Positions 1 to 13,829 of a stretch of DNA of 64,000 nucleotides are shown piece after piece. Both the position numbers and the translations under genes were made by a program. The notes beneath the pieces are model-generated. The model had not been told where the DNA came from, did not search any database, and saw only the letters and a program-made list of their open reading frames with translations. Position 1 is the first letter of the stretch; each line of letters starts with the position of its first letter. Location of the stretch: positions 1,674,001 to 1,738,000 of the forward strand of contig JAWQEG010000717.1 in NCBI GenBank assembly GCA_033782935.1, in the 5' to 3' direction. This DNA is from Petrolisthes cinctipes. Taxonomy: Eukaryota; Arthropoda; Malacostraca; Decapoda; Porcellanidae.

Positions 1-399
1 TACATGGCTAATCAGTGCTAGAATGTTTTTTAAATATAGGCTCAAAACATGCTAAAAATCGATATTTTGCGTGCCCAAAGTCGATATGTGTATGCATCTT
101 CCGTACCCGTTTATAACTCAAATCCAGGCTCAAAACACACGAAAATTCGATATTTTTGGGTCCCGGAAGCGATCTGTATATGCCTACTCAGTGCTAAAAA
201 AAATTTAAAATATAGGCCCAAAACATGCTGAAAATCGATATTTTGGGTGCCCAAAGTCGATATGTGCATGCATCTTCTATACCCGTTTATATCTCAAATT
301 CAGGCTCAGAATACCCGAAAATTAAATATTTTTGGGTCCCAGAAGCGATCTGTACATGCCTACTCAGTGCTAGAATATTTTCAAAATATAGGCCCAAAA

Positions 400-575
400 C
401 ATGCTAAAAATCGATATTTTGGGTGCCCAAAGTCGATATGTGCATGCATCTTCTGTACCCGTTTATATCTCAAATTGAGGCTCAAAACACCCGAAAATTC
501 GATATTTTTGGGTCCCAGAAGCGATCTGTACATGCATACTTATTGCTAGAATATTATTTAATTATAGGACCAAAA
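400..575. repeat. Representative satellite monomer (176 bp)
   Basis: One full unit from CATGCT to the base before the next CATGCT, chosen as a reference because it is close to the majority sequence. It holds two dyads: a composite one at 400-446 (CATGC and ATCGA facing TCGAT and GCATG around TTTGGGTGCCCAAA) and one at 489-513 (ACCC..AAAA facing TTTTTGGGT). A third dyad, ATATTTTCAAAATAT, lies just upstream at 375-389 and recurs in most monomers. Positions 498-512 read TTCG-N4-T-N2-TGGG, which has the spacing of a CENP-B box but two core mismatches. Confidence 0.9.
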
Positions 576-1984
576 CATGCTAAAAATCTATATTTTGGGT
601 GCCCAAAGTCGATATGTGCATGCATCTTCTGTACCCGTTTATATCTCAAATTGAGGCTGAAAACACCCGAAAATTCGATGTTTTTGGGTCCCAGAAGCGA
701 TCTGTACATGTTTACTCATTGCTTGAATATTTTCAAAATACAGACCTAAAACATGCTGAAAATCGATATTTTAAGTGCCCAAAGTCAATATGTGCATGCA
801 TCTTCTGTACCCGTTTATATCTCAAATACAGGCTCAAAACACCCGAAAATTCGATATTTTTGGGTCCCAGTAGCGATCTGTACATGACTACTCCTTGCTA
901 GAATGTTTTCAAAATACAGACCCAAAACATGCTGAAAATAGATATTTGATGTGCAAAAAGTCGATATGTTCATGCATCTTCAGTACCCGTTTATATCTCA
1001 AATTCAGGCTCAAAACACCCGAAAATTCAATATTTTTGGGTCCCAGAAGCGATTTCTACATGCCTACTAAGTGCTAGAATATTTTCAAAATATAGGCCCA
1101 AAACATGCTAAAAATCGATATTTTATGTGCCCAAAGTCGATATGTGCATGCATCTTCTGTACCCGTTTATATCACAAGTTCAGTGTCAAAACACCCGAAA
1201 ATTCGATATTTTTGTGTCCCAGAAGCGATCTGTACATGCCTACTCCGTATTAGAGTTTTTTTAAAATATAGGCCCAAAACATGCTAAAAATCGATATTTA
1301 AGGTGCCCAAAGTTGATATGTGCATGTATCTTCTGTACCCGTTTATATTTCAAATTCAGGCTCAAAACACCCGAAAATTCGATATTTTTGTGTCCCAGAA
1401 TCGATCTGTACATGCCTACTCCGTGTTAGAGTATTTTCAAAATACAGGCCCAAAAAATGCTGAAAATCGATATTTTAGGTGCCCAAAGTTAATATGTGTA
1501 TGCATCTTCTGTACAAGTTTATATCCATAATTTAGGCTCAAAACACCCAAAAATTCAATATTTTGGGGTCCCAGAAGCGATCTGTACATGCCTACTTAGT
1601 GCTAGAATGTTTTCAAAATATTGTCTCAAAACATGCTAATAATCGATATTATAGGTGCACAAAGTTGATATGTGAATGCATCTTCAGTACCCGTTTATAT
1701 CCCAAATTCAGGCTCAAAACACCCGAAAATTCGATATTTTTGAGTCCCAGAAGCGATCTGTACATGCCTATTCAGTGTTATAATTTTTTTCAAAATATAG
1801 GTTCAAAACATGCTAAAAATCGATATTATAGGTGTCCAAAGTCGATATGTGCATGCATATTCTGTACCCGTTTATATCACAAATTCAGGCTCAAAACACC
1901 CGAAAATTCGATATTTTTGTGTCCTATTAGCGATCTGTACATGCCTACTCCGTGTTAGAGTATTTTAAAAATACAGGCCAAAAA

Positions 1985-2692
1985 CATGATATAAATCGAT
2001 ATTTTAGGTGCCCAAAGTCAAAATATGTTTATGCATCTTCTTTACACGTTTATATCTCAAATTCAGCCTCATAACGCCCAAAAATTCAATATTTTTGGGT
2101 CCCAGAAGCGATCTGTACATGACTACTCCTTGCTAGAATGTTTTCAAGATACAGATTCAAAACATGCTCAAAATCTACATTTTAGGTGCACAAAGTCGAT
2201 ATGTGCATGCATCTTCAGTACCCGTTTATATCCCAAATTCAGGCTCAAAACACCCGAAAATTCAATATTTTTTAGTCCCAAAAGCGATCAGTACATGCCT
2301 ACTCAGTGGTAGAACCTTTTCAAAATATAGGTTCAAAACATGATATAAATCGATATTTTAGGTGCCCAAAGTCAAAATATGTGTATGCATCTTCTTTACA
2401 CTTTTATATCTCAAATTCAGCCTCATAACGCCCAAAAATTCAATATTTTTGGGTCCCAGAAGCGATCTGTACATGACTACTCCTTGCTAGAATGTTTTCA
2501 AGATACAGATTCAAAACATGCTCAAAATCTACATTTTAGGTGCACAAAGTCGATATGTGCATGCATCTTCAGTACCCGTTTATATCCCAAATTCAGGCTC
2601 AAAACACCCGAAAATTCAATATTTTTTAGTCCCAAAAGCGATCAGTACATGCCTACTCAGTGGTAGAACTTTTTCAAAATATAGGTTCAAAA
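1985..2692. repeat. Tandem duplication of a satellite dimer (2 x 354 bp)
   Basis: Units 1,985-2,338 and 2,339-2,692 are almost identical dimers. The 354-bp period is two monomers plus 2 bp. The extra 2 bp sit in an AGTCAAAATATG block where other monomers read AGTCGATATG, and both copies share it, so the insertion preceded the duplication. Shared private variants include CTCATAACGCCC and AAATCTACATTTT. Confidence 0.85.
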
Positions 2693-3185
2693 CATGCTAA
2701 AAATCGATATTTTAGGTACCCAAAGTCGATATGTGCATGCATCTTCGGTACCCGTTTATATGTCAAATTTTGGCTCAAAACACCCTAAAATTCGATATTT
2801 TTGTGTCCCAGAAGCGATCTGTACATGCCTACTCCGTATTAGAGTTTTTTTAAAATATAGGCCCAAAACATGCTAAAAATCGATATTTAAGGTGCCCAAA
2901 GTTGATATGTGCATGTATCTTCTGTACCCGTTTATATTTCAAATTCAGGCTCAAAACACCCGAAAATTCGATATTTTTGTGTCCCAGAATCGATCTGTAC
3001 ATGCCTACTCCGTGTTAGAGTATTTTCAAAATACAGGCCCAAAAAATGCTGAAAATCGATATTTTAGGTGCCCAAAGTTAATATGTGTATGCATCTTCTG
3101 TACAAGTTTATATCCATAATTTAGGCTCAAAACACCCAAAAATTCAATATTTTGGGGTCCCAGAAGCGATCTGTACATGCCTATT

Positions 3186-3890
3186 CAGTGTTATAATTTT
3201 TTTCAAAATATAGGTTCAAAACATGCTAAAAATCGATATTATAGGTGTCCAAAGTCGATATGTGCATGCATATTCTGTACCCGTTTATATCACAAATTCA
3301 GGCTCAAAACACCCGAAAATTCGATATTTTTGTGTCCTATTAGCGATCTGTACATGCCTACTCCGTGTTAGAGTATTTTAAAAATAAAGGCCCAAAACAT
3401 GCTAAAAATCGATATTATAGGTGCAAAAAGTCGATATGTGCATGCATCTTCAGTACCCGTTTATATCTCAAATTCAGGCTCAAAACACCAGAAAATTCAA
3501 TATTTTGGGGTCCCAGAAGCGATCTGTACATGCCTATTCAGTGTTATAATTTTTTTCAAAATATAGGTTCAAAACATGCTAAAAATCGATATTATAGGTG
3601 TCCAAAGTCGATATGTGCATGCATATTCTGTACCCGTTTATATCACAAATTCAGGCTCAAAACACCCGAAAATTCGATATTTTTGTGTCCTATTAGCGAT
3701 CTGTACATGCCTACTCCGTGTTAGAGTATTTTAAAAATAAAGGCCCAAAACATGCTAAAAATCGATATTATAGGTGCAAAAAGTCGATATGTGCATGCAT
3801 CTTCAGTACCCGTTTATATCTCAAATTCAGGCTCAAAACACCAGAAAATTCAATATTTTTGGGTCCCAGAAGCGATCTGTGCATGCTTAC
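3186..3890. repeat. Tandem duplication of a satellite dimer (2 x 353 bp)
   Basis: A dimer repeats with a 353-bp period (CATGCT anchors at 3,222, 3,398, 3,575 and 3,751). Both copies share GTGTCCTATTAGCG and TTATAATTTTTTTC. The first half also matches 1,777-1,960, and the monomers before it (2,892-3,175) match 1,303-1,590 at an offset of 1,589 bp. The first 4 kb is therefore a patchwork of local copies. Confidence 0.8.
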
Positions 3891-4199
3891 TCAGTGCTAG
3901 AATGTTTTAAAAATATAGGCTCAAAACATGCTAAAAATCAATATTTTAGGTGTCCAAAGTCGATATGTGCATGCATCTTCTGTACCCGTTTATATCTCAA
4001 ATTCAGGCTCAAAACACCCGAAAATTCGATTTTTTTGTGTCCCAGAATCGATCTGTACATGCCTACTCCGTGTTAGAGTATTTTCAAAACACAGGCCCAA
4101 AACATGCTAAAAATCGATATTTTAGGTGCCCAAAGTCAATATGTGTATGCCTCTTCTGTACACGTTTATATACCAAATTTAGGCTCAAAACACCAAAAA

Positions 4200-7100
4200 A
4201 TTCGATATTTTTGGGTCCCAGAAGCGATCTGTACATGACTACTCCTTGCTGGAATGTTTTTAAGATACAGACCTAAAACATGCTCAAAATCGATATTTTT
4301 GGTGCACAAAGTCGATATGTGCATGCATCTTCTGTAACCGTTTATATCTCAAATTCAGGCTTAAAACACCCGAAAATTCGATATTTTTGTGTCCCAGAAG
4401 CGATCTGTACATGCCTACTCAGTGTTTGAATATTTTCAAAATACAGGCCCAAAACATGCTAAAATCAATATTTTAGGTGCAAGAAGTCGATACATGCATG
4501 CATCTTCAGTACCCGTTTATATCTCAAATTGTGGCTCAAAACACCCGAAAATTCGATATTTTTGTGTCCGAGAAGCGATCTGTACATGCCTACTCCGTGT
4601 TAGAGTATTTTCAAAATATAGGCCCAAAACATGCTAAAAATCGATATTTTAGGTGCCCAAAGTTGATATGTGCATGTATCTTCTGTACCCGTTAATTTCT
4701 CAACTTCAGGCTAAAAACACCCGAAAATTCGATATTTTTGGGTCCCAAAAGCGATCTGTACATGCCTACTCATTTCTAGAATGTTTTCAATATACAGACC
4801 CAAAACATGCTCAAAATCGATATTATAGGTGCAAAAAGTCGATATGTGCATGCATCTTCAGTACCCGTTTATATCTCAAATTCAGGCTTAAAACACCCAA
4901 AAATTCAATATTTTTGGGTCCCAGAAGCGATCTGTGCATGCCTACTTTGTGCTAGAATGTTTTCAAAATATAGGCTCAAAATATGCTACAAATCGATATT
5001 TTAGGTGTCCAAAGTCCATATGTGCATGCATCTTCTGTACCCGTTTATATCTCAAATTCAGGCTCAAAACACCCGAAAATTCGATTTTTTTGTGTCCCAG
5101 AAGCGATCTGTACATCCCTACTCCGTGTTAGAGTATTCTCAAGATACAGGCCCAAAACATGCTAAAAATCGATATTTTAGGTGCCCATAGTTGATATGTG
5201 CATGTATCTTCTGTACCCGTTTATATCTCAAAATCAGGCTCAAAACACCCGAAAATTCGATAGTTTTGGGTGACAGAAGCGATCTGTACATGCCTACTCC
5301 TTGCTAGTATGTTTTCAAGATACAGACCCAAAACATGCTCAAAATCGATATGTTAGGTGCCCAAAGTTGATATTTGCATGTATCTTCTGTACCCGTTTAT
5401 TTCTCAACTTCAGGCTAAAAACACCCGAAAATTCGATATTTTTGGGTCCCAAAAGCGATCTGTACATGCCTACTCATTTCTAGAATGTTTTCAATATACA
5501 GACCCACAACATGCTCAAAATCGATATTATAGGTGCAAAAAGTCGATATGTGCATGCATCTTCAGTACCCGTTTATATCTCAAATTCAGGCTCAAAACAC
5601 CCGAAAATTCAATATTTTTGGGTCCCAGAAGCGATCTGTACATGCCTACTCATTTCTAGAATGTTTTCAATATACAGACCCAAAACATGCTCAAAATCGA
5701 TATTATAGGTGCAAAAAGTCGATATGTGCATGCATCTTCAGTACCCGTTTATATCTCAAATTCAGGCTTAAAACACTCGAAAATTCAATATTTTTGGGTC
5801 CCAGAAGCGATCTGTGCATGCCTACTTAGTGCTAGAATGTTTTCAAAATATAGGCTCAAAATATGCTACAAATCGATATTTTAGGTGTAGAAAGTCGATA
5901 TGTGCATGCATCTTCTGTACCCGTTTATATCTCAAATTCAGGCACAAAACACCCGAAAATTCGATTTTTTTGTGTCCCAGAAGCGATCTGTACATGCCTA
6001 CTCCGTGTTAGAGTATTTTTTAAATAAAGGCCCAAAACATGCTAAAAATCGATATTTTAGGTGCCCATAGTTGATATGTGCATGAATCTTCTGTACCCGT
6101 TTATATCTCAAAATCAGGCTCAAAACACCCGAAAATTCGATAGTTTTGGGTGACAGAAGCGATCTGTACATGCCTACTCCTTGCTAGAATGTTTTCAAGT
6201 TACAGACCCAAAACATGCTCAAAATTGATATTTTAGGTGCACAAAGTCGGTATGTGCATGCATCTTCAGTACCCGTTTATATCCCAAATTCAGACTCAAA
6301 ACAACCAAAAATTTGATATTTTTGGGTCCCAGAAGCGATCTGTACATGCCTACTCAGTGCTAGAATTTTTTCAAAATATATGTTCAAAACATGCTAAAAA
6401 TAGATATTTTAGGTGCCCAAAGTCGAAATGTGCATGTATCTTCTGTACCCGTTTATATCTCAAATTCAGGCTGAAAACACCAGAAAATTCGATATTTTTG
6501 GGTCCCAGAAATGATTTGTACATGCCTACTCCTTGCTAGTATGTTTTCAAGATACAGACCCAGAACATGCTCAAAATCAATATTTTAGGTGCAAAAAGTC
6601 GATATGTGCATACATCTTCAGTACCCGTTTATATCTCAAATTCAGGCTCAAAACACTTGAAAATTCAATATTTTTGGGTCCCAGAAGCAATCTGTGCATG
6701 CCTACTCAGTGCTAGAATTTTTTCAATATATAGGCTCAAAAAATGCTGAAAATCGACATTTTAGGTGCCCAAAGTCGATATGTGTATGCATCCTCTGTAA
6801 CCGTTTATATCTTAAATTCAGGCTCAAAACACTCGAAAATTCGATATATTTGTGTCCCAGAAATGATCTGTACATGCCTACTCCTTGCTAGTATGTTTTC
6901 AAGATACAGACCCAAAACATGCTCAAAATCGATATGTTAGGTGCCCAAAGTTGATATGTGCATGTATCTTCTGTACCCATTTATTTCTCAACTTGAGGCT
7001 AAAAACACCCGAAAATTCGATATTTTTGGGTTCCAAAAGCGATCTGTACATGCCTACTCATTTCTAGAATGTTTCCAATATACAGACCTAAAACATGCTC

Positions 7101-7990
7101 AAAATCGATATTATATGTGCAACAAGTCGATATGTGCATGCATCTTCAGTACCCGTTTATATCTCAAATTTAGGCTCAAAACACCCGAAAATTCAATATT
7201 TTTGGGTCCCAGAAGCGATCTGTACATGCCTACTCAGTGCTAGAATATTTTCAAAATATTGGCTCAAAACATGCTCAAAATCGATATTTTGGGTGCCCAA
7301 AGTCTATATGTGCATGCATCTTCTGTACCCGTTTATATCTCAAATTTAGGCTCAAAACACCGGAAAATTCGGTATTTTTTTGTCCCATAAGCGATCTGTA
7401 CATGCCTACTCCTTGCTAGTATGTTCTCAAGATACAGACCCAAAACAAGCTTAAAATCGATATTTTAGGTGCAAAAAGTCAATATGTGCATGGATCTTCA
7501 ATACCAGTTTACATATCAAATTCAGGCTCAAAACACCAGAAAATTCAATATTTGTTGGTCCCAGGAGCGATCTGTACATGCCTACTTAGTGCAGGAATTT
7601 TTTCGAAATATAGGCTCAAAACATGCTAAAAATCGATATTTTATGTGTCTAAATTCGATATGTGCATGCATCTTCAGTACCCATTTATATCTAAAATTCA
7701 GGCTCAAAACTCCCGAAAATTCGATATTTCTGGGTCCCAAAAGCGATCTGTACATGCCTACTCCATGTTAGAGTATTTTAAAATAAAGGCTCAAAACATG
7801 CTTAAAATTCGATATTTTATGTGCCCATAGTCAATATATGTATGCATCTTCTGTACCCGTTTATATCCCAAATTCAGGCTCAAGACACCCGAAAATTCGA
7901 TATTTTTGGGTCCCAGAAGCGATCTGTACATGCCTACTCAGTGCTAGAATGTTTTCAAAATATATGCTCAATACATGCTAAAAATCGGTA
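4200..7990. repeat. Segmental duplication within the satellite, copy 1
   Basis: 4,200-5,280 matches 8,248-9,328 at an offset of exactly 4,048 bp (23 monomers). 5,290-7,990 matches 9,690-12,390 at an offset of exactly 4,400 bp (25 monomers). The jump in offset is two monomers (about 9,350-9,690) present only in the second copy, and these resemble monomers at 6.2-6.5 kb. Matches include rare variants such as GATAGTTTTGGGTGACAG and AGGTGTAGAAAGTCG, so this is block duplication and not just shared monomer sequence. Confidence 0.85.
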
Positions 7991-8247
7991 TTTTAAGTGT
8001 CCAAAGTTGATATGTGCATTCATCTTCTGTACCCGTTTATATCTCAAATTCAGGCTCAAAACACCCGAAAATTCAATATTTTTGGGTCCCAGAAGCGATC
8101 TGTGCATGCCTACTCAGTGCTAGAATTTTTTCAAAATATAGGTTCAAAACATGCTAAAAATCGATATTTTAGGTGTCCAAAGTCGATATGTGCATGCATA
8201 TTCTGTACCCGTTTATATCACAAATTCAGGCTCAAAACACCCGAAAA

Positions 8248-11200
8248 TTCGATATTTTTGGGTCCCAGAAGCGATCTGTACATGACTACTCCTTGCTGGA
8301 ATGTTTTTAAGATACAGACCTAAAACATGCTCAAAATCGATATTTTTGGTGCACAAAGTCAATATGTGCATGCATCTTCTGTAACCGTTTATATCTCAAA
8401 TTCAGGCTTAAAACACCCGAAAATTCGATATTTTTGTGTCCCAGAAGCGAACTGTACATGCCTACTCAGTGTTTGAATATTTTCAAAATACAGGCCCAAA
8501 ACATGCTGAAAATCAATATTTTAGGTGCAAGAAGTCGATACATGCATGCATCTTCAGTACCCGTTTATATCTCAAATTGTGGCTCAAAACACCCGAAAAT
8601 TCGATATTTTTGTGTCCGAGAAGCGATCTGTACATGCCTACTCCGTGTTAGAGTATTTTCAAAATATAGGCCCAAAACATGCTAAAAATCGATATTTTAG
8701 GTGCCCAAAGTTGATATGTGCATGTATCTTCTGTACCCGTTAATTTCTCAACTTCAGGCTAAAAACACCCGAAAATTCGATATTTTTGGGTCCCAAAAGC
8801 GATCTGTACATGCCTACTCATTTCTAGAATTATTTCAATATACAGACCCAAAACATGCTCAAAATCGATATTATAGGTGCAAAAAGTCGATATGTGCATG
8901 CATCTTCAGTACCCGTTTATATCTCAAATTCAGGCTTAAAACACCCAAAAATTCAATATTTTTGGGTCCCAGAAGCGATCTGTGAATGCCTACTTAGTGC
9001 TAGAATGTTTTCAAAGTATAGGCTCAAAATATGCTACAAATCGATATTTTAGGTGTCCAAAGTCGATATGTGCATGCATCTTCTGTACCCGTTTATATCT
9101 CAAATTCAGGCTCAAAACACCCGAAAATTTGATTTTTTTGTGTCCCAGAAGCGATCTGTACATGCCTACTCCGTGTTAGAGTATTCTCAAGATACAGGCC
9201 CAAAACATGCTAAAAATCGATATTTTAGGTGCCCATAGTTGATAAGTGCATGTATCTTCTGTACCCGTTTATATCTCAAAATCAGGCTCAAAACACCCGA
9301 AAATTCGATAGTTTTGGGTGACAGAAGCGATCTGTACATGCCTATTCCTTGCTAGAATGTTTTCAAGTTACAGACCCAAAACATGCTCAAAATTGATATT
9401 TTAGGTGCACAAAGTCGGTATGTGGATTCATCTTCAGTACCCTATTATATCCCAAATTCAGACTCAAAACAACCAAAAATTTGATATTTTTTGGTCCCAG
9501 AAGCGATCTGTACATGCCTACTCAGTGCTAGAATTTTTTCAAAATATATGTTCAAAACATGTTGAAAATGGACATTTTAGGTGCCCAAAGTCGATATGTG
9601 TATGCATCTTCTGTACCCGTTTATATCTTAAATTCAGGCTCAAAACACTCGAAAATTCGATATATTTGTGTCCCAGAAGTGATCTGTACATGCCTACTCC
9701 TTGCTAGTATGTTTTCAAGATACAGACCCAAAACATGCTCAAAATCGATATGTTAGGTGCCCAAAGTTGATATTTGCATGTATCTTCTGTACCCGTTTAT
9801 TTCTCAACTTCAGGCTAAAAACACCCGAAAATTCGATATTTTTGGGTCCCAAAAGCGATCTGTACATGCCTACTCATTTCTAGAATGTTTTCAATATACA
9901 GACCCACAACATGCTCAAAATCGATATTATAGGTGCAAAAAGTCGATATGTGCATGCATCTTCAGTACCCGTTTATATCTCAAATTCAGGCTCAAAACAC
10001 CCGAAAATTCAATATCTTTGGGTCCCAGAAGCGATCTGTACATGCCTACTCATTTCTAGAATGTTTTCAATATACAGACCCAAAACATGCTCAAAATCGA
10101 TATTATAGGTGCAAAAAGTCGATATGTGCATGCATCTTCAGTACCCGTTTATATCTCAAATTCAGGCTTAAAACACCCGAAAATTCAATATTTTTGGGTC
10201 CCAGAAGCGATCTGTGCATGCCTACTTAGTGCTAGAATGTTTTCAAAATATAGGCTCAAAATATGCTACAAATCGATATTTTAGGTGTAGAAAGTCGATA
10301 CGTGCATGCATCTTCTGTACCCGTTTATATCTCAAATTCAGGCACAAAACACCCGAAAATTCGATTTTTTTGTGTCCCAGAAGCGATCTGTACATGCCTA
10401 CTCCGTGTTAGAGTATTTTTTAAATAAAGGCCCATAACATGCTAAAAATCGATATTTTAGGTGCCCATAGTTGATATGTGCATGAATCTTCTGTACCCGT
10501 TTATATCTCAAAATCAGGCTCAAAACACCCGAAAATTCGATAGTTTTGGGTGACAGAAGCGATCTGTACATGCCTACTCCTTGCTAGAATGTTTTCAAGT
10601 TACAGACCCAAAACATGCTCAAAATTGATATTTTAGGTGCACAAAGTCGGTATGTGCATGCATCTTCAGTACCCGTTTATATCCCAAATTCAGACTCAAA
10701 ACAACCAAAAATTTGATATTTTTGGGTCCCAGAAGCGATCTGTACATGCCTACTCAGTGCTAGAATTTTTTCAAAATATATGTTCAAAACATGTTAAAAA
10801 TAGATATTTTAGGTGCCCAAAGTCGAAATGTGCATGTATCTTCTGTACCCGTTTATATCTCAAATTCAGGCTGAAAACACCAGAAAATTCGATATTTTTG
10901 GGTCCCAGAAATGATCTGTACATGCCTACTCCTTGCTAGTATGTTTTCAAGATACAGACCCAGAACATGCTCAAAATCAATATTTTAGGTGCAAAAAGTC
11001 GATATGTGCATGCATCTTCAGTACCCGTTTATATCTCAAATTCAGGCTCAAAACACTTGAAAATTCAATATTTTTGGGTCCCAGAAGCAATCTGTGCATG
11101 CCTACTCAGTGCTAGAATTTTTTCAATATATAGGCTCAAAACATGCTGAAAATCGACATTTTAGGTGCCCAAAGTCGATATGTGTATGCATCTTCTGTAC

Positions 11201-12390
11201 CCGTTTATATCTTAAATTCAGTCTCAAAACACTCGAAAATTCGATATATTTGTGTCCCAGAAATGATCTGTACATGCCTACTCCTTGCTAGTATGTTTTC
11301 AAGATACAGACCCAAAACATGCTCAAAATCGATATGTTAGGTGCCCAAAGTTGATATGTGCATGTATCTTCTGTACCCGTTTATTTCTCAACTTGATGCT
11401 AAAAACACCCGAAAATTCGATATTTTTGGGTCCCAAAAGCGATCTGTACATGCCTACTCATTTCTAGAATGTTTTCAATATACAGACCTAAAACATGCTC
11501 AAAATCGATATTATATGTGCAACAAGTCGATATGTGCATGCATCTTCAGTACCCGTTTATATCTCAAATTTAGGCTCAAAACACCCGAAAATTCAATATT
11601 TTTGGGTCCCAGAAGCGATCTGTACATGCCTACTCAGTGCTAGAATATTTTCTAAATATTGGCTCAAAACATGCTCAAAATCGATATTTTGGGTGCCCAA
11701 AGTCTATATGTGCATGTATCTTCTGTACCCGTTTATATCTCAAATTTAGGCTCAAAACACCCGAAAATTCGGTATTTTTTTGTCCCATAAGCGATCTGTA
11801 CATGCCTACTCCTTGCTAGTATGTTCTCAAGATACAGACCCAAAACATGCTTAAAATCGATATTTTAGGTGCAAAAAGTCAATATGTGCATGGATCTTCA
11901 ATACCAGTTTACATATCAAATTCAGGCTCAAAACACCAGAAAATTCAATATTTGTTGGTCCCAGGAGCGATCTGTACATGCCTACTTAGTGCAGGAATTT
12001 TTTCAAAATATAGGCTCAAAACATGCTAAAAATCGATATTTTATGTGTCTAAATTCGATATGTGCATGCATCTTCAGTACCCATTTATATCTAAAATTCA
12101 GGCTCAAAACTCCCGAAAATTCGATATTTCTGGGTCCCAAAAGCGATCTGTACATGCCTACTCCATGTTAGAGTATTTTAAAATAAAGGCTCAAAACATG
12201 CTTAAAATTCGATATTTTATGTGCCCATAGTCAATATATGTATGCATCTTCTGTACCCGTTTATATCCCAAATTCAGGCTCAAGACACCCGAAAATTCGA
12301 TATTTTTGGGTCCCAGAAGCGATCTGTACATGCCTACTCAGTGCTAGAATGTTTTCAAAATATATGCTCAATACATGCTAAAAATCGGTA
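8248..12390. repeat. Segmental duplication within the satellite, copy 2
   Basis: Partner of the 4,200-7,990 block. It keeps the monomer phase exactly, as expected from unequal exchange between in-register arrays. After 12,390 the match resumes near 8,173 with one monomer missing (offset 4,224 bp, 24 monomers), so the right end of the copy also shows loss of a unit. Confidence 0.85.
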
Positions 12391-13825
12391 TTTTAGGTGT
12401 CCAAAGTCGATATGTGCATGCATATTCTGTACCCGTTTATATCACAAATTCAGGCTCAAAACACCCGAAAATTCGATATTTATGGGTCCTATTAGCGATC
12501 TGTACATGCCTACTCCGTGTTAGAGTATTTTCAAAATACAGGCCCAAAACATGCTAAAAATCGATATTTTAGGTACTCAAAGAATATATGTGCATGCATC
12601 TTCTGTACCCGTTTATATCTCAAATTGTGGCTCAAAACACCCGAAAATTCGATATTTTTGTGTCCGAGAAGCGATCTGTACATGCCTACTCCGTGTTAGA
12701 GTATTTTCAAAATATAGGCCCAAAACATGCTAAAAATCGATATTTTAGGTGCCCAAAGTTGAAATGTGCATGTATCTTCTGTACCCGTTTATTTCTCAAC
12801 TTCAAGCTAAAAACACCCGAAAATTCGATATTTTTGGGTCCCAAAAGCGATCTGTACATGCCTACTCATTTCTAGAATGTTTTCAATATACAGACCCAAA
12901 ACATGCTCAAAATCGATATTATAGGTGCAAAAAGTCGATATGTGCATTCATCTTCTGTACCCGTTTATATCTCAAATTCAGGCTCAAAACACCCGAAAAT
13001 TCAATATTTTTGGGTCCCAGAAGCGATCTGTGCATGCCTACTCAGTGCTAGAATTTTTTCAAAATATAAGCTCAAAACATGCTGAAAATCGATATTTTAG
13101 GTGCCCAAAGTCGATATGTGTATGCATCTTCTGTACCCGTTTATATCTTAAATTCAGGCTCAAGACACCCGAAAATTCGATATATTTGTGTCCCAGAAGT
13201 GATCTGTACATGCCTACTCCTTGCTAGTATGTTTTCAAGATACAGACCCAAAACATGCTCAAAATCGATATGTTAGGTGCAAAAAGTCAATATGTGCATG
13301 CATCTTCTGTACCCGTTTATATCTCAAATTCAGGCTCAAAACACCCGAAAATTCAATATTTTTTGGTCCCAGAAGCGATCTATACATGCCTACTAAGTGC
13401 TGGATATTTTCAAAATATAGGCTCAAAACATGCTAAAAATCGATATTTTAAGTGTCTAAAGTCGATATGTGCATGCATCTTCTGTACCCGTTTATATCTC
13501 AAATTCAGGTTCAAAACTCCCGAAAATTCGATATTTTTGGGTCCCAGAAGCGATCTGTAGATGCCTACTCAGTGCTAGAATATTTTCAAAATATTGGCTC
13601 AAAACATGCTCAAAATCGATATTTTGGGTGCCCAAAGTCTATATGTGCATGTATCTTCTGTACCCGTTTATATATTTTAAATTTAGGCTCAAAACACCCG
13701 AAAATTCGGTATTTTTTTGTCCCATAAGCGATCTGTACATGCCTACTCCTTGCTAGTATGTTTTCAAGATACAGACCCAAAACATGCTCAAAATCGATAT
13801 TTTAAGTGCAAAAAGTCAATATGTG

Positions 13826-13829
13826 CATG
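13826..13829. other. Target site duplication, left (CATG)
   Basis: CATG directly before the 5' LTR matches CATG directly after the 3' LTR. The base further left differs (G here, A as the last LTR base on the right), so the duplication is 4 bp. The original site was the palindrome TGCATGCA found in most monomers. Confidence 0.9.

Larger units (their letters stand above)
1..13829. repeat. 176-bp satellite array, left arm
   Basis: Head-to-tail tandem array of about 78 monomers, recognised by the CATGCT anchor recurring every 176 bp (for example at 400 and 576). Monomers differ by scattered substitutions and rare 1-4 bp indels. The sequence is AT-rich, with fixed motifs such as TGCATGCATCTTC, GTACCCGTTTATAT and GCGATCTGTACATGCC. 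There is no gene in this stretch: every open frame follows the monomer register, and 176 is not a multiple of three, so each monomer is read in a shifted frame. The right edge is cut by the retroelement at 13,830. Common variants here have a GTGCAAAAAGTCGATATG block or a TTCAAGATACAGACCC block. Confidence 0.98.

Noticed and set aside
1..13829. Dozens of 60-160 codon open frames in the satellite
   Set aside because: They repeat with the monomer, shift frame each unit, start and stop at the same repeat motif, and have no conserved protein feature. The same holds for 19,266-64,000.
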